Shown here: positions 54,249 through 63,394 of the stretch, in pieces
Layout of the letters: each line of letters begins with the position of its first letter
Position numbering within the stretch: the stretch's first letter is position 1
NCBI RefSeq assembly: GCF_020905335.1
Contig: NZ_JAJJMN010000001.1
Coordinates: 1 to 64,000 of the forward strand
Direction: 5' to 3'
DNA: 64,000 nt
From: Flavobacterium lipolyticum
Lineage (GTDB): Bacteria; Bacteroidota; Bacteroidia; Flavobacteriales; Flavobacteriaceae
The notes under the pieces: model-generated
The model's database searches: none
The model's input: the letters and a program-made list of their open reading frames with translations, nothing else
What the model was told of the DNA's origin: nothing
Translations under genes and position numbers: made by a program

Positions 54249-56438
54249 CTAACCGGCGTTTTTCGTTTCCAGTATTAAGTAATTCATTATCTTAAAAAGG
54301 CGTACCGGTTCAAACGGCTTGATAATAATATCATTTATTCCTGAAGAAATCGCTTCATCTGTAATCTCGTCTTTATCAAAAGCAGTAAGCGCTATAATGG
54401 GAGTTTTAAGCCCTTTTGAACGAATCCTTCTCGTAGTTTCAAAACCATTCATCAAAGGCATGTTGATATCCATTAAAATCAGGTCGAAATTTTCGCTCTC
54501 CAGCATTTTTAAAGCCGCAAAACCATCATCAACTACTTTGCAGACATAATTGTGTTTTTCGATAATTTTTTTCGTCACCAGCTGATTGATGAGATTATCT
54601 TCTACAATTAGAATCTTATACACCTCATTTGAACTCAGATCAACCTCTATTTCTTCAATAATCAGTTTTGTTTTTTGAGGATCGAATTCAAACGGAATGG
54701 TAAATGAAAATGAAGTCCCAAAGCCTACTTCGCTTTTCAAATCAATTGTACTGCCAAAAAGCCCCAACAATCGTTTTACAATGCTCAAACCTAAGCCAGT
54801 TCCCTGATAATCTTCATCTTTTCTTCCTACCTGGACGAATTTCTCAAAAATTTTATCCTGATCTACAGCTGCAATCCCTACTCCGTTATCTTTTACCCAA
54901 AAATCCAGAAAATACATCTTTCCTTCAAATCGATTCAGTTTTACGATAATTTCAACTTCACCATCTTTCGTAAACTTAAGTGCATTACTGACCAGATTCA
55001 TCAAAATCTGAGCAAGTCGCAACTTATCTCCAATCAGATATTCCGGAATACAGGGATCAATAGAAACTGTGATTTTATCATTGTTTTTTTGCGACAAAAA
55101 GGACAACGAATTCTTAATCATCACGATCTCATCGGAAATATTGAATGTCAAATTCTCCAATACCACTTTATTCTCCTCAATTTTATTAATCTGAAGAATG
55201 TCATTTACCAACGATAATAAATAACGGGCCGAAAATTTTAACGAACTCAAATGCTGACTTCTGGACAGTTCTTTGTGTTCTTCGAGCAGCATATTGGTGA
55301 TTCCAACCACACCGTACAATGGCGTACGCAATTCATGACTTATAGTCGAAATAAACTGAGTCTTCAATAGCGAAGCTTCCTCAGCAATTTCTTTTGCTTC
55401 TAAAAGCTCTGCATTGTGTTTTTTCTTAAACCTGATGTTTTTAATTAGAGTAATAATGAGAACCAAAAGTATCAGTGAAATCAGTACAAATAAAATCACA
55501 ATAATCCTTGACTTTTTAAGACTTTGATACTGTGAATCTTTCTCGCTTTCAATCTTATCAATCTGCCTTTTGTATTCGTCTAATTCTAAATTAAAACCGG
55601 CAATAGAGGCTTTTTTGAGTTTTTCCTCATTGTACAATTCTTCTGTTATCTTATTGTATGAGGCCAGATTCACATAAGCTTCTTCATACTTCCCTATTTT
55701 GTTTAAAAACTTAGAATATTCCTGATGCGAATACGACAAATCCGATCGCTCCTCACTATTTTTACCTGCCTGAATTGCTTTGAGAAAGAAAACATTCGCC
55801 AACTCATAATCATTATGGTAACTATAATACATCCCGTTTAGCATGTTTACAACGATCTCTGTAGACTCATCACCATATTTAGTCTTATTGCCGTTTACAA
55901 ATTTTAGAAACGGATATCCTTCTTGAAATTTTCCTATATCAAAATAAGCCCAGGCAATATTTACGTTTGTAAAATATACCTGCGGCATCTCGTTTAATTT
56001 TAAACTGTAGGCTATGGATTTTTTGTAATAATTAATTCCCCGGTTGAACTGTTTTTTCTCAAAACAATAAATATTACCAAGATTATTATAAAGACTGTAT
56101 TTTAAGGAATCGTTATTGGTTTTACTGGCGTACAACAATCCTTTTTTATAGAAGAAAATAGCTTTATCAAATTCCGACAATTCATTGTAATTCCCGGCAA
56201 TTATTTTATACGATTTTGCTATTAAATTATTATTCTTAGCGGCTGTAGCATAGTTTAATGCTATTCTCGAGGTGATGAGTGACTTTTCAAAATTTGATTT
56301 CCTATAGTCTCCCCAGGCTTCCTCTACAAGTTTATTAATCTTTGCCTCCGGCACCGTTTCAGATTGCACAATGGCTGAATTGGCAAAACAATTCAGACAC
56401 ACCAGCAGTAGTAGCAAAAGAATCCGTATTCGGGGCAT
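54249..56438 (-). CDS. Hybrid sensor histidine kinase with TPR sensor and receiver domain
   Basis: The 729-residue protein has a signal peptide (ILLLLLLVCLNCFANS), TPR repeats in the periplasm (~30-270), a short coiled coil and one membrane segment (~311-333, IIVILFVLISLILLVLIITL). HisKA follows with FISTISHELRTPLYG (His368), then an ATPase domain (LMNLVSNALKF, VKDNGVGIA, GTGLGLSIVKRL) and a receiver (ILIVEDNLINQ, LILMDINMP). No output DNA-binding domain is present, so the receiver relays or reports to an unseen partner. It seems to be an orphan kinase with its own promoter. Confidence 0.93.
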   Translation of the reverse strand: MPRIRILLLLLLVCLNCFANSAIVQSETVPEAKINKLVEEAWGDYRKSNFEKSLITSRIALNYATAAKNNNLIAKSYKIIAGNYNELSEFDKAIFFYKKGLLYASKTNNDSLKYSLYNNLGNIYCFEKKQFNRGINYYKKSIAYSLKLNEMPQVYFTNVNIAWAYFDIGKFQEGYPFLKFVNGNKTKYGDESTEIVVNMLNGMYYSYHNDYELANVFFLKAIQAGKNSEERSDLSYSHQEYSKFLNKIGKYEEAYVNLASYNKITEELYNEEKLKKASIAGFNLELDEYKRQIDKIESEKDSQYQSLKKSRIIVILFVLISLILLVLIITLIKNIRFKKKHNAELLEAKEIAEEASLLKTQFISTISHELRTPLYGVVGITNMLLEEHKELSRSQHLSSLKFSARYLLSLVNDILQINKIEENKVVLENLTFNISDEIVMIKNSLSFLSQKNNDKITVSIDPCIPEYLIGDKLRLAQILMNLVSNALKFTKDGEVEIIVKLNRFEGKMYFLDFWVKDNGVGIAAVDQDKIFEKFVQVGRKDEDYQGTGLGLSIVKRLLGLFGSTIDLKSEVGFGTSFSFTIPFEFDPQKTKLIIEEIEVDLSSNEVYKILIVEDNLINQLVTKKIIEKHNYVCKVVDDGFAALKMLESENFDLILMDINMPLMNGFETTRRIRSKGLKTPIIALTAFDKDEITDEAISSGINDIIIKPFEPVRLFKIMNYLILETKNAG

Positions 56439-56455
56439 AAATAGGCTAATTTGAC

Positions 56456-56463
56456 CAAATATA
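56456..56463 (-). promoter_or_regulatory. -7 element of the hybrid kinase gene
   Basis: Minus-strand TATATTTG is an exact consensus match, 17 nt before the ATG at 56438. Confidence 0.6.
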
Positions 56464-56479
56464 CATCAAAAATAAAAAA

Positions 56480-56508
56480 AAGCTGTATTTCTATTAAAAA
56501 TACAGCTT
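56480..56508 (-). terminator. Terminator of the symporter gene
   Basis: AAGCTGTATTT pairs with AAATACAGCTT over 11 bp, followed by a T run on either strand. It lies 57 nt past the symporter stop and next to the kinase promoter. Confidence 0.85.
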
Positions 56509-56565
56509 CTTTTTTATTTGGACTTTAAAAGTTTTTAAAGTCTTTTCCTACCTGAATAAAAATAA

Positions 56566-57852
56566 TTATAAGTTTTCGGAAGCAATTTCAGGGTCTTTAT
56601 CATCCTCCCATTGCCCCACAACTGATGTTGCCAACGCATTTCCTAAAACGTTTGTAGCACTTCTGAACATATCACAAAAGTGATCGATTGGTAAGATTAA
56701 TGCAATTCCTTCAACCGGAATATCAAACATACCGCAAGTAGCTGCTACGACAACCAAACTGGCTCTTGGCACACCTGCAATACCTTTACTGGTTAACATT
56801 AAAACCAAAAGCATTACCATTTGCGTTCCTAAGTCCAGATGCACTCCATAAAACTGAGCAATAAAAATACTGGCAAAAGTCATATACATCATACTACCAT
56901 CAAGGTTAAACGAGTATCCAAGCGGCAGCATAAAGGCTACAATTTTGTCTTTTACACCAAAATCTTCCAATTCTTCTGTTAATTTTGGAAAAACAGCTTC
57001 ACTACTCGTTGTACCGAAAGCAATCGCCAGAGGACCTGTAATACGTCTTAAAAGCTCTGTCATTCTTCCTTTCAGAAAAAGATAACCTACCGCAACCAGA
57101 ACCACCCATAAAGTACCGATTCCAACTAAAAACGATCCAAAGAATTTAAAATAGGTAATGACCAACTCTTCGGCATCTCTAATAGCGAATACTCCAGCAA
57201 TGGCTCCGAAAACTCCAATTGGAGCGAAATTCATCACATAGTTTACCATTTTTAAAACGATATGCGAAGTCTTATCTAAAGCATTGATTACCGGTTTTAC
57301 TGTACTTCCCAAAGAGGCACCAGCTAACCCGAAGAAGATTGAAAATACAACAATCTGTAAAATTTCATTGGTTGCCATTGCTTCAAAAATACTTTTAGGT
57401 ACAATGTGCTCTACAAAATTTTCAACAGATAATGTTTTTGTTTTAGCAGTTACTTCTGAAGCAGCAGCCATATCAACATGATCCAGTTTTAAACCTACAC
57501 CCGGCTCTAAAATATTCACATAAAACAACCCAATCAATAAGGAGATAAAAGAAGCAGTAAAAAACCATCCAAGGGCTTTCCCTCCAATTCTCCCCACAGT
57601 TTTGATATCTCCAAGCTTTGCAATACCTACAACTAAAGTGGTAAATACTAACGGAGAAATAATCATCTGTACCAATCTGATAAAGATTGTGGCAAGCATT
57701 TTAATTTTATTGCTAAAAGATTGTGCTGCCTCAGGCGAAATCGAATTGTGTAAAATTATTCCCAAAGCGGCTCCAAGAACCATTGCAATAATAATCTGCC
57801 CTGTTAATCCTTTAAGAAAAGATTTCTTTTTAGTTTCTGTAACTTCTTGCAT
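56566..57852 (-). CDS. Dicarboxylate/amino acid:cation symporter (DAACS family)
   Basis: The 428-residue inner-membrane transporter has about eight membrane helices plus two re-entrant loops. Family signatures are FGTTSSEAVFP (HP1 serine-rich tip region), GYSFNLDGSMMYMTFA (helix 7, with the NLDG motif) and GIAGVPRASLVV (HP2). It carries glutamate, aspartate or C4-dicarboxylates with sodium or protons. The exact substrate cannot be told. It is downstream of aroC by 50 nt on the same strand and may be cotranscribed. Confidence 0.93.
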   Translation of the reverse strand: MQEVTETKKKSFLKGLTGQIIIAMVLGAALGIILHNSISPEAAQSFSNKIKMLATIFIRLVQMIISPLVFTTLVVGIAKLGDIKTVGRIGGKALGWFFTASFISLLIGLFYVNILEPGVGLKLDHVDMAAASEVTAKTKTLSVENFVEHIVPKSIFEAMATNEILQIVVFSIFFGLAGASLGSTVKPVINALDKTSHIVLKMVNYVMNFAPIGVFGAIAGVFAIRDAEELVITYFKFFGSFLVGIGTLWVVLVAVGYLFLKGRMTELLRRITGPLAIAFGTTSSEAVFPKLTEELEDFGVKDKIVAFMLPLGYSFNLDGSMMYMTFASIFIAQFYGVHLDLGTQMVMLLVLMLTSKGIAGVPRASLVVVAATCGMFDIPVEGIALILPIDHFCDMFRSATNVLGNALATSVVGQWEDDKDPEIASENL

Positions 57853-57902
57853 TAATTTGTTTGTTTTAAATTAAAATGTCAAAACCCTCACTGTCTTAAC
57901 TT

Positions 57903-58964
57903 TTATAAATACGTTTTGTTGATCAAATAAAAATCAGCCAAAACAATCGCAGCCATTGCTTCGACAATTGGCACTGCGCGAGGCACTACACACGGATCAT
58001 GACGGCCTTTACCGGTCATTGGTGTAATATTTCCTTTATTGTCTAATGAATCCTGAGTCTGCATGATAGTCGCAACAGGTTTGAAAGCTACTCTGAAGTA
58101 AATATCCATTCCGTTGCTTATCCCTCCCTGAATTCCTCCGGAAAGATTTGTTTTTGTAGTTCCGTCGGGATTGTATAAATCGTTGTGCTCACTTCCTTTC
58201 ATTTCAGAACCCGAAAATCCGCTTCCGTATTCAAAACCTTTTACGGCATTGATCGAAAGCATGGCTTTTCCTAATTCAGCATGCAGTTTATCAAAAACCG
58301 GCTCTCCTAAACCTACCGGAACATTTTGAATGACACAGGAAACTACACCTCCAACGGTATCTCCTTGTTTGCGGATATCGCGAATATATTCTTCCATAAT
58401 CGCTGCCGATTTTTCATCCGGACAACGAACAGGATTGCTCTCTATTTTAGAAAAATCCAAATCCTGATAAGGTGTATCCAAATGAATTGGACCAACCGAC
58501 GAAACGTAGGCATTAATTTTTATTTCAGGAAGCATTTGTTTTGCTATCGCTCCCGCAACTACTCTGCTTGCTGTTTCTCTGGCAGAGCTTCTTCCACCAC
58601 CGCGATAGTCTCGAAAACCATATTTCTGGTCGTATACATAATCAGCATGACTAGGTCTGTAATTGTCTTTTATATGGGAGTAATCGTCTGATTTTTGATT
58701 GGTATTCGGAATAATAAAACCAATAGGCGTTCCAGTCGTTTTACCTTCAAAAATACCCGATAAAAACTGAACTGCATCCGGTTCTTTACGTTGTGTTACA
58801 ATTGCCGACTGTCCGGGCTTTCTTCTGGACATTTCAACTTCAATTGCATCTAAATCAAGTTCAATTCCTGATGGGCAACCATCTATAATTCCGCCTAAAG
58901 CTTCACCATGAGATTCTCCAAATGTTGTAACTTTATATAAATTGCCGTAGCTATTTCCTGCCAT
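57903..58964 (-). CDS. aroC: Chorismate synthase
   Basis: The 353-residue FMN-dependent enzyme makes chorismate from EPSP, the last shikimate step. Signatures are [18 protein letters not shown] (~15-32), [37 protein letters not shown] and [17 protein letters not shown] 58964 ([16 protein letters not shown]) is the standard N-terminus, and a -7 element (TACATTTG) at 58981-58988 leaves no room for the longer frame. No other aro genes are nearby. Confidence 0.96.
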   Translation of the reverse strand: MAGNSYGNLYKVTTFGESHGEALGGIIDGCPSGIELDLDAIEVEMSRRKPGQSAIVTQRKEPDAVQFLSGIFEGKTTGTPIGFIIPNTNQKSDDYSHIKDNYRPSHADYVYDQKYGFRDYRGGGRSSARETASRVVAGAIAKQMLPEIKINAYVSSVGPIHLDTPYQDLDFSKIESNPVRCPDEKSAAIMEEYIRDIRKQGDTVGGVVSCVIQNVPVGLGEPVFDKLHAELGKAMLSINAVKGFEYGSGFSGSEMKGSEHNDLYNPDGTTKTNLSGGIQGGISNGMDIYFRVAFKPVATIMQTQDSLDNKGNITPMTGKGRHDPCVVPRAVPIVEAMAAIVLADFYLINKTYL

Positions 58965-58980
58965 TGTAATTAGTTTTGAG

Positions 58981-58988
58981 CAAATGTA
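58981..58988 (-). promoter_or_regulatory. -7 element of aroC
   Basis: Minus-strand TACATTTG fits TAnnTTTG, 16 nt before the ATG, with TTT in place of TTG at the -33 position. Confidence 0.55.
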
Positions 58989-59152
58989 AGTTTTATGAAT
59001 TAAATTAAAAAATTTAAAATTGGTATTATTAAGCAAAGGTTAAGGGGATTAAAAATCACAATTTGTTAAAATTGCAGCCAAATTGGTAACCATTTCATAA
59101 AATTTCTCTCACAAGAGTTTCTTTCATTTGTTAAACTTCAAAAAAAGAAAAA

Positions 59153-59977
59153 TTGAAAAAACGAAATGTTGAATTGGTCATTATATCAGATGTCCATTTA
59201 GGAACTTACGGAAGTCACGCCAAAGAACTAAACAACTACTTATCAAGCATAAAGCCTAAAACATTAGTCCTGAACGGTGACATTATTGATGCCTGGCAAT
59301 TTAGAAAATCATACTTTCCAAAAGCACATTTAAGAGTCATTCAGCGTATTATCGGCATGGCATCTAAAGGCACAAAAGTATATTACATCACCGGAAACCA
59401 TGATGAAATTCTTCGGAAATTCAGCGATATGAACATGGGGAATTTTGCACTGGTCGATAAATTAGTTTTGGAACTGGACGATAAAAAAGCATGGATTTTT
59501 CATGGAGATGTCTTTGATGCTTCCGTTCAACACTCTAAATGGATTGCAAAACTGGGCGGACTAGGATACGATTACTTAATTCTAAGCAATCGATTTGCCA
59601 ACTGGTGCCTTGCAAAACTAGGACGAGAACCTTACTCCTTCTCTAAAAAGATAAAAGCCAGCGTGAAAAAAGCCGTTAAATTTATTTCTGATTTTGAAAC
59701 TACTGCAACTGATCTGGCTATTGAAAAAAAATACGATTACGTCATCTGCGGACACATACACGAACCGAAAATTGTCACCAAAGAAAACAAACACGGGTCG
59801 ACTTTATACCTTAATTCAGGAGATTGGGTGGAAAATCTTACTGCATTGGAATACCATAAAAAGCGATGGAAATTATACTCTTATGCCGAAAGTAATTTTA
59901 CCGAGGAAGAAAATCTCTTTGAAATGGAGGACACACTGAGCTCTCAGTTAATTTCTACTATCATTCTAAACAAATAA
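59153..59977 (+). CDS. LpxH-like UDP-2,3-diacylglucosamine diphosphatase family phosphoesterase
   Basis: The 274-residue calcineurin-like protein has metal motifs ISDVHLG (~11-17), LNGDIIDAW, TGNHDE, FHGDVFD and CGHIHEP, plus the family insert between. In Gram-negative bacteria this family cleaves UDP-diacylglucosamine in lipid A synthesis; the flavobacterial branch is often annotated so but could act on another nucleotide-linked lipid. The start is TTG 59153 (KKRNVELVIISDVHLG), because no in-frame ATG precedes the first metal motif. Confidence 0.87.
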   Translation: MKKRNVELVIISDVHLGTYGSHAKELNNYLSSIKPKTLVLNGDIIDAWQFRKSYFPKAHLRVIQRIIGMASKGTKVYYITGNHDEILRKFSDMNMGNFALVDKLVLELDDKKAWIFHGDVFDASVQHSKWIAKLGGLGYDYLILSNRFANWCLAKLGREPYSFSKKIKASVKKAVKFISDFETTATDLAIEKKYDYVICGHIHEPKIVTKENKHGSTLYLNSGDWVENLTALEYHKKRWKLYSYAESNFTEEENLFEMEDTLSSQLISTIILNK

Positions 59978-60099
59978 ACCTCTAAACACACTGCCTATCG
60001 CAAATAAAACTACTTGAAACCTGCCTTATTGCTTCTTAAAAATGTGAATTATATAACAATTTTTAATAATCCTATACGTTTCAAAATTATTGTGAGGAT

Positions 60100-60107
60100 T
60101 AAATTTG
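60100..60107 (+). promoter_or_regulatory. -7 element of the small barrel gene
   Basis: TAAATTTG fits TAnnTTTG, 23 nt before the ATG at 60131; only a weak TTT is found at -33 (18-nt spacer). Confidence 0.5.
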
Positions 60108-60130
60108 ATAAAAATTAATAACCATTTTTT

Positions 60131-60628
60131 ATGAAGAAAATCATTTTATCTGCCCTAATGCTATTAGGTTTAGCGTTTACGGCACAATCACAAGAAATTT
60201 CGAAACATGCCCTTGGTATCCGTTTAGGAGATAATAACGGTTTTGGCGGAGAAGTATCTTATCAGTTAGGATTAAACCAAAAAAACAGACTGGAATTTGA
60301 TTTAGGATGGAGAAATAGCAGTAACGTTGACGCTATTAAAGGTGTAGCACTTTATCAATGGGTTTGGAATATTGATGGCGGTTTCAACTGGTATGCAGGT
60401 GTTGGTGGTGGTCTTGCAAGCTGGAATCACGACTATTACACCAACAACAACAGATACAAAGATAACGGAACGTATGTTTTTGCTGCGGGAGATATTGGTA
60501 TAGAATACAGATTTAAAGAAGCACCAATCACACTATCATTAGACGCGAGACCTGAAGTTGGTTCCGGATATTATGACGATGACAATTTTGGATTTGACGT
60601 AGGTTTAGGAGTGAAATTCAGATTCTAA
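60131..60628 (+). CDS. Small outer-membrane beta-barrel-like protein
   Basis: The 165-residue protein has a signal peptide (IILSALMLLGLAFTAQSQ). The mature part has alternating strands with glycine and aromatic residues (ALGIRLGDNNGFGGEVSYQL, WNIDGGFNWYAGVGGGLASW, GVKFRF), and ends in an aromatic residue as outer-membrane proteins do. It resembles an eight-stranded barrel of the OmpW/OmpX kind, with no ligand known. It is a single gene with its own promoter and terminator. Confidence 0.8.
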   Translation: MKKIILSALMLLGLAFTAQSQEISKHALGIRLGDNNGFGGEVSYQLGLNQKNRLEFDLGWRNSSNVDAIKGVALYQWVWNIDGGFNWYAGVGGGLASWNHDYYTNNNRYKDNGTYVFAAGDIGIEYRFKEAPITLSLDARPEVGSGYYDDDNFGFDVGLGVKFRF

Positions 60629-60654
60629 ATAAAGACAAAAATAATTATAAAAAG

Positions 60655-60687
60655 AAACCTGTCGTTTTTAATGCGACAGGTTTTTTT
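60655..60687 (+). terminator. Terminator of the small barrel gene
   Basis: AAACCTGTCG pairs with CGACAGGTTT around a 9-nt loop, followed by a T run. Confidence 0.9.
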
Positions 60688-60701
60688 ATGTTTACATTGA
60701 G

Positions 60702-60752
60702 GCTTCGACTTCGCTCAGCCTGACATTCGCTTCGACTTCGCTCAGCCTGACA
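60702..60752. repeat. Tandem 24-bp repeat, two copies
   Basis: Two exact copies of a 24-bp unit beginning GCTTCGACTTCGC (60702-60725 and 60729-60752), separated by TTC. The GC content is higher than in neighbouring DNA. It lies between two convergent genes. Confidence 0.9.
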
Positions 60753-60757
60753 CCCCA

Positions 60758-60806
60758 CAACTCACAACTCACAACTCACAACTCATAACTCATAACTCAT
60801 AACTCA
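60758..60806. repeat. AACTCAC/AACTCAT heptad repeat
   Basis: Seven 7-bp units (AACTCAC then AACTCAT) run into the stop region of the next minus-strand gene. Same family as 6436 and 47391 (reverse). Confidence 0.9.
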
Positions 60807-61232
60807 CTTCACGATGATCTCTTTTTTAGAGTGTACTTTGATTACGGTGTACGGATACGTAATAACCTGCGTTACCATAGCATCTGCAGCGGGATTATTT
60901 TCCTTAACGGTGATGATAATATTTTTATCCGTTTCTTCTACCTTTTCAACACCAATAGAATAGCCACCGGTATTTTTTTCTCCCATATTCAGAATTACAT
61001 AATTTGAATTACTGATATCGTCCTGTTTCATTTTTGCTTTCAAATGGGGATCATTTTCCAGCATTTTGATTTCGTTCGGTTCCGTCAGAATTTCAAAAAA
61101 TTTGATATTTCCTCCTCCGTCAGATTGTTCTGTGAGAACTTCATACAAAATTTTAGAGGTTCCGTCAGCGTTTTTCTTAACCCCGCAAGAAACTAAAACC
61201 AGAATCACCAGTACCGAAATTACTTTTTTCAT
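60804..61232 (-). CDS. PrcB_C domain lipoprotein
   Basis: The 142-residue protein has lipobox LVSC (Cys ~16). The C-terminal half (YVILNMGEKNTGGYSIGVEK onward to PYTVIKVHS) matches the PrcB C-terminal domain, named after a subunit that stabilises the treponemal dentilisin protease. Here no protease gene lies alongside, so the role is open; a lipid-anchored stabiliser or inhibitor is possible. It is 18 nt downstream of bshA on the same strand and probably cotranscribed. Confidence 0.78.
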   Translation of the reverse strand: MKKVISVLVILVLVSCGVKKNADGTSKILYEVLTEQSDGGGNIKFFEILTEPNEIKMLENDPHLKAKMKQDDISNSNYVILNMGEKNTGGYSIGVEKVEETDKNIIITVKENNPAADAMVTQVITYPYTVIKVHSKKEIIVK

Positions 61233-61250
61233 TTACGTTAACTTTTAAGA

Positions 61251-62405
61251 TTATTGTTTTTCGTGTTTCTCCTGTTTGTAATCATCAATTGCTTTTTGAT
61301 ACAACGCCTCATACTTAGGCAATATTGTTTTGATATCAAACTTACGGGCAACTTCTAGTGCATTTGCTTTAAACTGATTCAACACGTCATCATCTTTTAG
61401 TATTTTGATTGCATTGGCAGCCATTTCTTCAACGTTACCAACATTGCTCAAATATCCTGAAAAGCCGTCAAAATTAACCTCCGGCAAACCACCTGAATTA
61501 CTTGAAATTACCGGAACTCCGCTTGACATTGCTTCTAAAGCTGCCAAACCAAAACTCTCTGTTTCTGATGGAAGCAGGAATAAGTCGGTAAAACATAAAA
61601 TTTTATCAATCTCGTTACTATTTCCAAAGAAAATCACTTTGTCATAGATACCAAGTTCCATACATAAAACTTCTGCTTTTTCTTTTTCCGGGCCATCACC
61701 TACCATCATCAGTTTAGACGGAATTTCTTTCTGAATATTATAGAAAATCTTAATGATATCCGGAATTCTCTTCACTTTTCTAAAGTTACTAATGTGCGTG
61801 ATAATGCGCTCGTCCTCCTTGGCCATAACATAACGATGACAAGGTGCCTGAGGATCTTTTCTAACTTTATCCAATTCGATAAAATTAGGGATAACCTTAA
61901 TTTTATTCTTGATTTTAAACAGCTTTAAAGTATCATCTTTCAAACTCTGAGAAACCGAAGTCACATAATCTGATTTATTGATACTAAAGGTCACTGCAGG
62001 TTTATAAAAGGGGTGATTCCCGACCAATGTAATATCTGTTCCGTGAAGCGTTGTAATCATTGGAAGATTAATCCCTTCATTTTTCAGCATTTGCTTCGCC
62101 ATATAACCTGCATATGCATGAGGAATGGCATAATGCACGTGAAGTACTTCTATTTTATACAATTTCACCATATCAACCAATTTACTGGACAATGCCAACT
62201 CATAAGGCTGATAATGAAAAAGAGGATATTCAGGAACGTTTACTTCGTGATAATGAACATTGGGATTTAAAAGTGCCAACCGAACTGGCTGACTGTAGGT
62301 AATAAAGTGGATTTCGTGTCCGCGTCTGGCTAATTCAAGGCCTAATTCCGTAGCAACTACACCACTACCACCAAATGTCGGATAACAAACTATTGCTATT
62401 TTCAT
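61251..62405 (-). CDS. bshA: N-acetyl-alpha-D-glucosaminyl L-malate synthase (bacillithiol synthesis)
   Basis: The 384-residue GT4 glycosyltransferase joins GlcNAc from UDP-GlcNAc to L-malate, the first step of bacillithiol synthesis. Features are IVCYPTFGGSGVVATELG (~4-21), VLHVHYAIPHA, TTLHGTDITLVG, the donor-site ISNFRKVKR, and the E-x7-E region in PSETESFGLAALEAM. The opening glycine loop is characteristic of BshA rather than other GT4 enzymes. bshB and bshC are not in the window. The product depends on UDP-GlcNAc, a link to amino-sugar supply from the chitin locus, though not a regulatory one that I can see. Confidence 0.93.
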   Translation of the reverse strand: MKIAIVCYPTFGGSGVVATELGLELARRGHEIHFITYSQPVRLALLNPNVHYHEVNVPEYPLFHYQPYELALSSKLVDMVKLYKIEVLHVHYAIPHAYAGYMAKQMLKNEGINLPMITTLHGTDITLVGNHPFYKPAVTFSINKSDYVTSVSQSLKDDTLKLFKIKNKIKVIPNFIELDKVRKDPQAPCHRYVMAKEDERIITHISNFRKVKRIPDIIKIFYNIQKEIPSKLMMVGDGPEKEKAEVLCMELGIYDKVIFFGNSNEIDKILCFTDLFLLPSETESFGLAALEAMSSGVPVISSNSGGLPEVNFDGFSGYLSNVGNVEEMAANAIKILKDDDVLNQFKANALEVARKFDIKTILPKYEALYQKAIDDYKQEKHEKQ

Positions 62406-62925
62406 GTATTAAGTTTAGTAACTACGAAAGTACTTAAAAATAGCTTTTAGTTGCTCTTTTAAACTGTTAGATTTTTGTGAATAGTAAACTTAATATTTTT
62501 TTTTCAATATGTTAAAATTAATATCATCTAAGATGAAATAGGCAGGGGTCGCGATTAAATAAAAAGAAAGTTTTTTCTTACATTACCTAAAGACTCCATT
62601 TATTACATCATTAATCCACTTATTACAAACAGATAAAACCATACCCATATCATAAATACTTTCGCAATAAAATAATTGATTTAAGACAGCTTAATTGCTC
62701 GCATCATAAAATACATTTAATACTCTGAATTATAAAATCTAAACATAAACAAAGCAACATTCATATTACATGCGATCAATATTTAAGGATACCAAAAATG
62801 TTTTTTAAGTCCAAAATCTGTATGTTCAAACTAATTGTATTCAATGGAGATCTTATAGATCAAAACAATTTAAGAGGAAGCTGAAAATCTTTAAAAGAGT
62901 AGGCATAATTAATAATATTTTTAAT
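62406..62925. other. Gene-free AT-rich stretch
   Basis: 520 bp between bshA (-) and the small peptide gene (+). A near-consensus TACTTTCG on the minus strand ~20 nt before bshA may be its -7 element. No other element, ORF or clear hairpin was recognised. Confidence 0.5.
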
Positions 62926-63045
62926 ATGAAAAAAATTGATTTAAACGAAGTAAAAAAGTTTCGCGTAGAAGAACTGGAACAACGACTTGAAATGGCAATG
63001 TATAGCGATGCCGTAATGGGTAAACCTTCGAAGAAAAAGAAGTAA
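62926..63045 (+). CDS. 39-residue charged peptide, possible RiPP-type precursor
   Basis: A short gene. The product begins MKKIDLNEVKKFRVEELEQR, continues LEMAMYSDAVMGKPS and ends in KKKK. The first ~24 residues are a charged amphipathic helix (EELEQRLEMA) like leader peptides of ribosomally made modified peptides; the tail is short with no Cys and a single Ser besides S27. It has no signal peptide. It is followed by a hairpin and by a gene for an all-helical protein 350 nt downstream. It could be a precursor, a small regulator, or a small ribosome- or RNA-binding peptide; no family was recognised. Confidence 0.5.
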   Translation: MKKIDLNEVKKFRVEELEQRLEMAMYSDAVMGKPSKKKK

Positions 63046-63069
63046 CCCAAGCACTAAAATGCTAAAAAC

Positions 63070-63092
63070 AAGAGGGCTGCAAATGCCCTCTT
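63070..63092 (+). terminator. Hairpin after the small peptide gene
   Basis: AAGAGGGC pairs with GCCCTCTT over 8 bp with a 7-nt loop, 25 nt past the stop; the following sequence is only moderately T-rich. Confidence 0.65.
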
Positions 63093-63394
63093 ACTCCTTT
63101 AATAATATATTAGGTTTCTCTGTAAAATAAACACAAAAACTGATTTATTACAAAGTATGTTTAATTTTCCAAAAGCAGAATGTTATAGATCACTTTCCTC
63201 GAAATTAAGATGGACTTCTACGAATAAACAAGACATTTTAAACCATCAACCATAAAATGATCTTAAATCTTGAAAATTAGTTACAAAATTCTTTTAAGAT
63301 AAAATTAAAAAAACTCATAGTATAAAACAATTAGGTCATTGTATTGACAATTTTCATGACAAAACATAAATTAATTTAAAAATAACATAATCTA
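63093..63394. other. Gene-free AT-rich stretch
   Basis: 302 bp before the last gene. Presumably it holds its promoter, but I could not place a TAnnTTTG box with confidence. No repeats. Confidence 0.4.

Noticed and set aside
58965..59036. Upstream start for aroC at 59036
   Set aside because: It adds 24 residues absent from chorismate synthases and spans the -7 element at 58981.
62853..63050. Minus-strand ORF opposite the small peptide gene
   Set aside because: Shadow frame; the plus-strand peptide has better start context and a hairpin after its stop.
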